8,932 nucleotides of DNA from an uncultured Bacilli bacterium (GTDB lineage: Bacteria; Bacillota_I; Bacilli_A; RF39; UBA660). The stretch's first letter is position 1. Each line of letters starts with the position of its first letter. The notes below the pieces were generated by a model. That model did not search any database. It was given only the letters and a program-made list of their open reading frames with translations, and was not told the origin of the DNA. Made by a program: the position numbers and the translations under genes. Shown one piece after another: positions 1 through 4,663 of the stretch. The DNA lies in NCBI GenBank assembly GCA_947632255.1, contig CANROL010000039.1, positions 1 to 8,932 of the forward strand, written 5' to 3'.

Positions 1-2
1 TA

Positions 3-380
3 TTAGAAATTATTTTAGGAACTATTGGGGGTTTAGTATTTGCAATAGGTTTGACGATGTGTTTAATACCTGAATGGAATTTATTTAAAGTAGGAGTTGT
101 TGTGGCAGTTTTAGGTTTTATTATTCTACTTTGTATTATTCCAGTATATAGAAGTAATCATCCAAAAAAAGAACATGGTCCAATCAACTGGGGAATTGTA
201 TTTACTTGGCTTATAGGCATAGTTGGAGCTTTAGTAATGGGATTTGGCATGAGTAAAGTTATGGTTGAAGATCCCTCAAAAACTGATTTATTAATTGGAA
301 TTGTAACAGGTATTGTTGGTTTACTAGTATGCGTATTTAACTATCCAATATATTCTTATTTAAAAAGTAATAAAAACTAA
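3..380 (+). CDS. Small four-helix membrane protein, 5' end outside window
   Basis: The reading frame is open from the left edge, so the true start lies upstream. A TTG at 51 is in frame but has no ribosome binding site, so I do not take it as the start. The visible 125 residues hold four hydrophobic segments, at roughly 3-23, 30-48, 63-84 and 95-116 counted from base 3. Between the second and third is a short basic/histidine-containing loop (RSNHPKKEHGP). The two halves look alike: a Gly-rich helix, a short polar turn (IPEWN in the first half, VEDPS in the second), another helix and a ending resembling PVY or PIY. This suggests an internal duplication. It resembles small uncharacterised membrane proteins common in Clostridia and Bacilli. 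No catalytic motif is visible and I assign no function. A terminator hairpin follows the stop. Confidence 0.75.
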   Translation, partial: LEIILGTIGGLVFAIGLTMCLIPEWNLFKVGVVVAVLGFIILLCIIPVYRSNHPKKEHGPINWGIVFTWLIGIVGALVMGFGMSKVMVEDPSKTDLLIGIVTGIVGLLVCVFNYPIYSYLKSNKN

Positions 381-386
381 TTATTT

Positions 387-413
387 GGAAGAAACTTCTT
401 CCTTTTTTCTTTT
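387..413 (+). terminator. Rho-independent terminator
   Basis: GGAAGA and TCTTCC form a 6-bp stem around AACT, extendable to 7 bp with a 2-nt loop. TTTTTTCTTTT follows directly. It lies 7 nt after the stop of the upstream membrane protein gene and just before the next promoter, so it separates two transcription units. Confidence 0.75.
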
Positions 414-415
414 AA

Positions 416-424
416 TGCTATAAT
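416..424 (+). promoter_or_regulatory. Extended -10 promoter of the eight-helix membrane protein gene
   Basis: TGC immediately precedes a perfect TATAAT at 419-424, giving an extended -10 element. The -35 position (about 396-401, TTCTTC) matches poorly and lies inside the terminator, so the extended -10 probably carries the activity. Transcription would begin near 431, leaving a leader of about 16 nt that just includes the ribosome binding site. Confidence 0.6.
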
Positions 425-446
425 TATATATAGTTAGAGGTGGGTT

Positions 447-1301
447 ATGAAAAAGATATTAAATAAATTATTGTTTCCTAATAAAATAATTGGTTTTGGA
501 ATATTTAATTTAGCTTTTGGATTACTTATTTATGTTTTTAGTTGTCATTTAGAAAATACACCTATTGCTTATATAAGTTATTTATTATCTAGTTATGCTT
601 TAATTATATTTATTATTTGGTTTTATAAAATATGTGAATTTAGTAATAGGGCTATAAAAAAATCTAAAACTTATAATTTTTATAAAAATCATGAACTTTT
701 AATAACAAAAATTAGTTTAGCATTGGCTACTTTATTACATTTTGTTTATGGTATTTTTAAATTGGGTGCAGGAATATATTATATGTCATGGTGGTTTATT
801 ACTTTTGCAATATATTATTTAATTTTATGCTTAATGAAATTATCAATTGTGAAAGATATAAAAAATGAAGTTGGAATAAATTTAAGAAGTGAATATAAGA
901 AATTAAGATTAACTGGGGGTATTTTATTATTTCTAAATCTTGTATTAACTGGTATGATAATCTTAATAATTAAACAAAATCAAGAGATAATTTATGCAGG
1001 ATTTATTATCTATATTGTTGCTATGTATGATTTTTATTTAATCATAAGTGCAATTATAAATGTTATTAAATATCGAAAAGATAAAAGTCCTCTTTTGGCA
1101 TCAAGTAAATGTATTAATTTAACGGTTGCTATGATTTCGATGATTTCTTTAGAAGTTGCTATGGTTAGTGAGTTTGGGGCAAATGATAATGAATTTAAAA
1201 TGATAATGACAAGTATAATGGGATTTGTTGTGTGTTTTATAAATACATCTATGTCTATCTATATGATAGTTAGAGCTAATAAAAAGTTAAAAAAAATTTA
1301 A
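447..1301 (+). CDS. Polytopic membrane protein, unknown function (284 aa)
   Basis: The protein has about eight hydrophobic segments, at roughly 15-33, 40-60, 85-107, 110-132, 155-175, 180-208, 224-244 and 251-275. Short basic loops lie between them, for example RAIKKSKTYNFYKNHE and KYRKDKS. The C-terminus is basic (RANKKLKKI) and probably cytoplasmic. The ATG at 447 follows AGAGGTGG at a suitable distance. From memory it resembles an uncharacterised membrane family common in Clostridia and Bacilli, with a PNKIIGF-like start, an INVIKYRK loop and an SLEVAM...FG motif in the seventh helix. I cannot name a Pfam entry. No transporter signature, catalytic residue or binding motif is visible. It is transcribed alone from its own promoter. 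No convincing terminator follows, and the next 650 bases are gene debris. Confidence 0.85.
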   Translation: MKKILNKLLFPNKIIGFGIFNLAFGLLIYVFSCHLENTPIAYISYLLSSYALIIFIIWFYKICEFSNRAIKKSKTYNFYKNHELLITKISLALATLLHFVYGIFKLGAGIYYMSWWFITFAIYYLILCLMKLSIVKDIKNEVGINLRSEYKKLRLTGGILLFLNLVLTGMIILIIKQNQEIIYAGFIIYIVAMYDFYLIISAIINVIKYRKDKSPLLASSKCINLTVAMISMISLEVAMVSEFGANDNEFKMIMTSIMGFVVCFINTSMSIYMIVRANKKLKKI

Positions 1302-1331
1302 GACAGTTAACTATTAATTATAATATATATT

Positions 1332-1545
1332 GAAATTGTGCCATTATACTTTACAGAAGAATTAGATAATTCAACTGTTGCAAAATTTGCAACAATTTAA
1401 AAGGAACGCAATAAAATTGTTACAAGAGATACTTGATATTATAATCTTGATAAAATTATAAGTTTGGGATATCGTGTAAAATTTAAAATAATTCTTAACT
1501 TTTTGAAGAGTACTTAAAAAGAAACTTAAGGACAAAGAAAATGAA
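1332..1545 (+). pseudogene. Decayed RhuM-family protein remnant
   Basis: Read in the frame of 1332, the translation gives LDNSTVAKFATI, a TAA (1398-1400), KERNKIVTRDT, a TGA (1434-1436), then YYNLDKIISLGYRVK. This matches the conserved core of RhuM (virulence RhuM family: STVAKFAT..., VTRDI-YYNLD-IIS-GYRV). The family usually continues with a stretch like QFRIWA..LKEYL. Here that part is shortened, and EEYLK appears in another frame at 1505-1519, showing a frameshift. The usual N-terminal helix-turn-helix-like region of about 80 residues is absent. Two in-frame stops, a frameshift and both ends missing make this a dead fragment. RhuM proteins are found in prophages, islands and accessory regions. 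The family match is from memory of the motif, and the exact boundaries are approximate. Confidence 0.65.
1376..1394. repeat. Odd palindrome 1 (9-bp arms, 1-nt centre)
   Basis: TGTTGCAAA, a central A, then TTTGCAACA: a perfect inverted repeat in the RhuM remnant, spanning the VAKFAT codons. It overlaps a 20-bp exact direct repeat (1378-1397) that recurs at 1745-1764. Confidence 0.85.
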
Positions 1546-1548
1546 AAG

Positions 1549-1563
1549 GTCACAAATTGTGAC
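1549..1563. repeat. Odd palindrome 2 (7-bp arms, 1-nt centre)
   Basis: GTCACAA, a central A, then TTGTGAC: a perfect inverted repeat. In one frame it encodes VTNCD inside NEKVTNCDTL, which is reminiscent of ORF6N/BRO-type phage protein cores, but that frame is short. Confidence 0.85.
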
Positions 1564-1639
1564 ACTTTGTTAATTAAACTAAAGATAAAAAAATATTGTG
1601 ATAAATAAAACAACTTTTTAAAAATGAAGAAAAATGAAA

Positions 1640-1658
1640 TGGTGACAAATTGTCACCA
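1640..1658. repeat. Odd palindrome 3 (9-bp arms, 1-nt centre)
   Basis: TGGTGACAA, a central A, then TTGTCACCA: a perfect inverted repeat over the VTNCH codons of the second remnant. Its core ACAAATTGT is the same as that of palindrome 2. Confidence 0.85.
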
Positions 1659-1744
1659 GTTGAAATTAAAAGTTACTGATGGCAAGCATTACAATAATGA
1701 TAAATGATTAATTGCTTTGAAAGAAGATTAAACTAATGCAGTTA

Positions 1745-1764
1745 TTGCAAAATTTGCAACAATT
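1745..1764. repeat. Palindrome 4 within second copy of a 20-bp direct repeat
   Basis: TTGCAAAATTTGCAACAATT is identical to 1378-1397, 367 bp upstream. Bases 1745-1759 form a perfect odd palindrome (TTGCAAA, A, TTTGCAA). Both copies encode AKFATI in their local frame. Confidence 0.85.
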
Positions 1765-1792
1765 ACAAGTGAAAATGTTTGGCTAGAGTAAC

Positions 1793-1809
1793 GTCTAGTA
1801 TTACTAGAC
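1793..1809. repeat. Odd palindrome 5 (8-bp arms, 1-nt centre)
   Basis: GTCTAGTA, a central T, then TACTAGAC: a perfect inverted repeat unrelated in sequence to the other four but of the same geometry. With no T-run behind it and a 1-nt centre, it is not a terminator. Confidence 0.8.
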
Positions 1810-1950
1810 AGTTGAAACTGAAAGCTTTTGTTGGTAAATATCGTTTAATTGTTGTTGATGTTGAATAATTGAAGCTATTCCAAGTAAGAATGTAGAAGTA
1901 TTTGACACTTTTATAAAAAATTAGAAGAATATCTAAATTAAAATAACAAT

Positions 1951-1984
1951 AAAAAGACTTAAACTAAATACAAGCTTAAGTCTT
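1951..1984 (-). terminator. Terminator of the ABC transporter operon
   Basis: On the minus strand AAGACTTAA (1984-1976) pairs with TTAAGTCTT (1962-1954) across a 13-nt loop and is followed by TTTATTG. The first arm overlaps the permease stop codon (TAA, 1985-1983). The stem is symmetrical enough that it might also stop transcripts coming from the pseudogene side. Confidence 0.7.
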
Positions 1985-2765
1985 ATTTAATTAATTTGTT
2001 TTCAATATAAACAACGAGTTTATATAAAATAAATGAGATAATTATTAAAATTATTATACCGGCCATGACCATATTTAAGTTAAATATTTGAGTACCATAG
2101 ATAATTAAATAACCAATACCTTTACTACTTACTAAAAATTCACCCATGATAACGCCAATTAAAGTCATAGAAATATTCATTTTTAAACTAGAAATAATTG
2201 TTTTATAAGAAGCAGGTATTACTAATTTAAATAAAGTATCGATACGAGAAGCTTTAAAAGTTTGAAATAATTTAATTAAATTAGGATCAATATTATTAAA
2301 ACCATTATAAATATTCATAATACCAACAATTAAATTAATTAATAAAGCCATAACTATAATTGATTTAGAATTAGCTCCAGCAATAATAATTATTAAAGGA
2401 CCTAGTGCTACTTTAGGTAAGCTATTTAACATAGTAAGATAAGGATCTATTATTTTATTTAAAGTTTTAAATTCATAAAGAATAATGGCAATTATAAAAC
2501 TTAAAGTAATACCTAAAGTAAAGGCTATTAAGGTTTCATAAAGAGTAGTTAAGATATGGCTTATTAAATGATAATTTAAATATAAATTTTTAATGGTAAT
2601 AATTATTTTACTTGGGGAAGAAAAGATAAAGGGATTAAGGATTTTATATTTAGTAAGTAATTCCCATAGTAATAAGAAGACTACTAAGATTAAGATTTGA
2701 AAAAAGATAATACTTCTTTTTTCTTTTTTTAATTTTTTTAAATATAATTTATGTTCTTTATTCAT
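1983..2765 (-). CDS. ABC transporter permease, NitT/TauT (SsuC/ThiX) type
   Basis: This is the integral membrane subunit of a binding-protein-dependent importer. The 260 residues are the usual length for the family. A basic cytoplasmic N-terminus (KLYLKKLKKEKR) leads into about six membrane segments, at roughly 19-37, 70-97, 117-148, a short one near 185-210, 212-226 and 231-253. Residues 169-186 (TFKASRIDTLFKLVIPAS) are the EAA-loop equivalent, the cytoplasmic helix that docks on the ATPase; the usual TLGAS...F..V.LPA pattern is kept. SPSKI at 50-54 and PLIIIIAGA at about 123-131 match positions conserved in SsuC/TauC/ThiX-like permeases. The ATG overlaps the end of the ATPase gene by 8 nt, which suggests translational coupling. 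The substrate is not determined by this subunit's sequence. Confidence 0.9.
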   Translation of the reverse strand: MNKEHKLYLKKLKKEKRSIIFFQILILVVFLLLWELLTKYKILNPFIFSSPSKIIITIKNLYLNYHLISHILTTLYETLIAFTLGITLSFIIAIILYEFKTLNKIIDPYLTMLNSLPKVALGPLIIIIAGANSKSIIVMALLINLIVGIMNIYNGFNNIDPNLIKLFQTFKASRIDTLFKLVIPASYKTIISSLKMNISMTLIGVIMGEFLVSSKGIGYLIIYGTQIFNLNMVMAGIIILIIISFILYKLVVYIENKLIK

Positions 2766-3501
2766 TAGTTAGATCCTTCCATATTAAGTCATAATAATAA
2801 CTGAAATTTTTATCTTTTCTGTTTTCAATAGGGCCTTTATTTTCTTTTCTTTTTATTTCATAAATGTTTTTGATATAACTAGGACGTTTACTTAAGACTA
2901 TTACTTTATCGGCTAAAGAGATAGCTTCTGATAAATCATGTGTAACCATTAAAGCGGTTTTGTGTTCATTTTTAATAATATTATAAACATCATTGCTTAC
3001 TAATAATCTAGTTTGATAATCAAGTTTACTAAATGGTTCATCAAGAATTAAGATATCAGGTTTTAGAGCTAATGTTCTAATTAAAGCTAGTCTTTGTTTC
3101 ATACCTCCAGATAATTCTTTGGGATAGCTATTTTTAAATTCACTTAAACCATATTTATTAAGTAAATCATTTACATATAACATATTTTCTTTAGTTTTAA
3201 TTTTTTTAATAGCTAAACCTAAAGTTACATTATCAAAAACATTTTTCCAATCAAGCATAGCTTCACTTTGAAGCATATAACCAAATTTTAAATTAGGACT
3301 TTTGATAATATCACCACTGGTTTTAGTATCCATATCAGTTAAAATATTTAAAAGGGTTGATTTACCACATCCACTGGGACCAACAATACATATAAATTCA
3401 TCTTTTTGTAGGTCAAAAGAAATATCCTTTATAGCTTCTATTTCATCAGTTTTAGAATAATAAGTTTTTTTTAAGTTTTTAATACTTAAAAGTTTAGTCA
3501 T
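2758..3501 (-). CDS. ABC transporter ATP-binding protein, NitT/TauT (SsuB/ThiZ) type
   Basis: This cytoplasmic ATPase powers the importer, acting as a dimer under the permease. All nucleotide-binding motifs are intact: Walker A GPSGCGKST at 41-49, Q-loop Gln78, signature LSGGMKQR at 130-137, Walker B ILILDEP at 150-156, D-loop SKLD at 158-161 and switch His188 in MVTHDLSEA. The sequence after the Q-loop (LQSEAMLDWKNVFDNV) is characteristic of the nitrate/taurine/sulfonate/thiamine-precursor group. The 247 residues are the typical length, with no extra regulatory domain. Its start overlaps the binding-protein gene by 8 nt, and its own end overlaps the permease start by 8 nt, so the three are co-expressed. 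Confidence 0.93.
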   Translation of the reverse strand: MTKLLSIKNLKKTYYSKTDEIEAIKDISFDLQKDEFICIVGPSGCGKSTLLNILTDMDTKTSGDIIKSPNLKFGYMLQSEAMLDWKNVFDNVTLGLAIKKIKTKENMLYVNDLLNKYGLSEFKNSYPKELSGGMKQRLALIRTLALKPDILILDEPFSKLDYQTRLLVSNDVYNIIKNEHKTALMVTHDLSEAISLADKVIVLSKRPSYIKNIYEIKRKENKGPIENRKDKNFSYYYDLIWKDLTNE

Positions 3502-4489
3502 ATAAATTATTTATGAGTTTGCTATAAGGGACTTTTTCATTAATTAAATTGTTATCTAATAATAAATTTTGTAAATTATTAAAACTTTCTTCAGTAATAA
3601 ATGGGGTTTCTAACCAAGAATCATATTTTTTGTAGTTATCAATTATTTTAATGATATCATTTAGAGAACTATCAGGAAATTGGGGTAAGATGACATTTGC
3701 AATATCTTCATTAGAATTATTTCTTACATATTCTAAGCCTTTATTTAGGGCATCAGTAAATTTAGTTAATAATTCTTGATTATTATTTAAGAAACTTTTA
3801 CGAGCATAAAAGGCTGTGTATGGTACTTCACCGGATAATTTACCAATAGATTCCACAATACAAGCATTGCCAACATTTACAACAGTTGTGGCTGTAGGTT
3901 CAAATAAATTGACATAATCACCAACACCACCGATGAAGGTTCCAGATAGGGCGGCAAAGTCAATCGCGTAGTTAACATTTATTTTGCTAATATCAATATT
4001 ACTATTTTTCATGGCATTTAAGAAATTTAAGGCGGGCATACCACCAGCTCGGCCAACAAGTATTTCTTTACCATATAAATCTTCTAGTTTAAAATCACTT
4101 GAACAATTACGACTTAAAATAAACTGACCATCTCTTTTAGTTAAACCAGCAAATGTAACTAAGTAATCATCTTCACCACCTGTATAAACATAAACAGCAG
4201 ATTCGGTCCCGGCAAAACCAACATCAACCGTATTGGATAAGACCGCGGCACTTACTTTATCAGCACCTGGTGTTAGAATAACTTCTAAATCAATACCAGC
4301 ATCTTTAAAGTATCCTTCTTCTATGGCTACATAAAGTGGAGCATAAAAGACACTGTGGGTTACTTCCGCAAGTTTAATTTTGGTTAAATTATTATTAGTA
4401 GTTTCTTTTTTATTATATTTAACACCAATAAAGACTAGAATTATTATAATGATTAAACAAATTAAAAATGTAATTATTTTATTTTTCAA
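3494..4489 (-). CDS. ABC transporter substrate-binding protein, NMT1/THI5-SsuA-like
   Basis: This is the extracytoplasmic receptor of the importer. Translation starts at a TTG (4489-4487): AAGGAGG at 4497-4503 lies 7 nt away and no ATG fits. Residues 5-24 form one hydrophobic helix. A Cys at position 11 lacks a lipobox (Phe-Leu-Ile before it, only ten residues in), so the protein is probably held by an uncleaved anchor rather than a lipid. The mature part begins near 36 with KIKLAEVTHSVFYAPLYVA and EEGYFKDAGIDLEV. This is the classic opening of the NMT1/THI5-like and SsuA/TauA fold. GADKVSAAVLSNTVDVGFAG follows at about 75-94, and a second-lobe motif YVNLFEPTA at 192-200. Candidate substrates by family are thiamine precursors, riboflavin, sulfonates or similar small organics. 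I cannot choose between them. Confidence 0.88.
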   Translation of the reverse strand: MKNKIITFLICLIIIIILVFIGVKYNKKETTNNNLTKIKLAEVTHSVFYAPLYVAIEEGYFKDAGIDLEVILTPGADKVSAAVLSNTVDVGFAGTESAVYVYTGGEDDYLVTFAGLTKRDGQFILSRNCSSDFKLEDLYGKEILVGRAGGMPALNFLNAMKNSNIDISKINVNYAIDFAALSGTFIGGVGDYVNLFEPTATTVVNVGNACIVESIGKLSGEVPYTAFYARKSFLNNNQELLTKFTDALNKGLEYVRNNSNEDIANVILPQFPDSSLNDIIKIIDNYKKYDSWLETPFITEESFNNLQNLLLDNNLINEKVPYSKLINNLYD

Positions 4490-4511
4490 TTATATTCCTC
4501 CTTAAAATATT

Positions 4512-4544
4512 ACACTTTATTATATTCTAAAGTAGAATAAGTGT
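4512..4544. promoter_or_regulatory. Operator-like imperfect palindrome over the ABC operon promoter
   Basis: ACACTT (4512-4517) and AAGTGT (4539-4544) are outer arms. ATTCT (4524-4528) and AGAAT (4534-4538) are inner arms around AAAGT. Six extra bases (4518-4523) interrupt the left side. The element covers the -10 and spacer and reaches the -35, a place where a repressor would block the operon. No known operator consensus is recognised. Confidence 0.4.
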
Positions 4545-4547
4545 TAT
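4519..4547 (-). promoter_or_regulatory. Promoter of the ABC transporter operon
   Basis: On the minus strand ATAACA (4547-4542, four of six matches to TTGACA) is followed by a 17-nt spacer and a perfect TATAAT (4524-4519). Transcription would start near 4512, about 22 nt before the TTG start, a leader too short for a riboswitch. Confidence 0.6.
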
Positions 4548-4570
4548 TAGTTAAATAATTGTAAATAAAT

Positions 4571-4610
4571 TTCACATAATCTTCACAGAAACTTCACACT
4601 TTTGTTGACT
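4571..4610 (+). promoter_or_regulatory. PhoP-box-like direct repeats (TTCACA, 11-bp period)
   Basis: TTCACA occurs at 4571, 4582 and 4593, each separated by exactly 5 nt. A fourth related hexamer, TTGACT, lies at 4605 and is itself the -35 box. From known biology, Bacillus PhoP binds TT(A/C/T)ACA-type hexamers spaced about 5 bp, upstream of or overlapping the -35, and other OmpR-family regulators use similar one-turn repeats. The orientation and location match activation of the coiled-coil gene to the right. The identity of the regulator is an inference. Confidence 0.55.
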
Positions 4611-4633
4611 TTTAACATATAATAATTTATAAT
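4605..4633 (+). promoter_or_regulatory. Promoter of the coiled-coil surface protein gene
   Basis: TTGACT (4605-4610), a 17-nt spacer, and a perfect TATAAT (4628-4633). The start of transcription would be near 4640. This rules out the upstream ATG at 4634 as a start codon and supports the ATG at 4664. Confidence 0.8.
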
Positions 4634-4663
4634 ATGGATATAAATTTGAAAGGGAGAATAATT

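Larger units (their letters stand above)
1624..1945 (+). pseudogene. Second decayed fragment, BRO/DinD-like motif plus RhuM-like piece
   Basis: From an ATG at 1624 the frame reads MKKNEMVTNCHQLKLK then VTDGKHYNNDK, and stops at TGA 1705-1707. The VTNCHQLKL...DGK-Y-D pattern recalls the N-terminal core of BRO/DinD-type phage antirepressor-like proteins. The same frame resumes with NAVIAKFATITSENVWLE (1735-1788) between stops at 1729 and 1789. This repeats the VAKFATI motif of the RhuM remnant. Other frames then give RVTSSITRQLK, GKYRLIVVDVE and finally KKLEEYLN ending at a TAA near 1940. No frame stays open for long. I read this as mixed debris of one or two antirepressor/RhuM-like genes; the family for the 3' half is not recognised. 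Confidence 0.4.

Noticed and set aside
1371..1613. Open frame of 80 codons on the minus strand
   Set aside because: It is antisense to the RhuM remnant, has a low-complexity Phe/Ser/Leu composition, and has no ribosome binding site or promoter. I treat it as a chance frame.
1376..1809. CRISPR array
   Set aside because: The palindromes differ in sequence and spacing (171, 93, 103 and 49 bp between centres), and no constant repeat/spacer structure exists.
1332..1945. Alternative genetic code (TGA as Trp) rescuing the remnants
   Set aside because: TAA stops also interrupt the frames, there are frameshifts, and the neighbouring intact genes use TGG for tryptophan.
1332..1984. Insertion sequence or integrase/att site at the debris
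   Set aside because: No transposase or integrase motif, terminal inverted repeat or target duplication is visible. The 20-bp direct repeat is explained at least as well by shared coding motif.
4490..4560. TPP or other riboswitch before the ABC operon
   Set aside because: The predicted leader is only about 22 nt and lacks the conserved TPP motifs such as CTGAGA; there is no room for an aptamer.
4634..4663. Upstream in-frame ATG as the start of the coiled-coil protein
   Set aside because: It directly abuts the -10 box and would precede the transcript start. It also has no Shine-Dalgarno and would put ten polar residues before the signal peptide.
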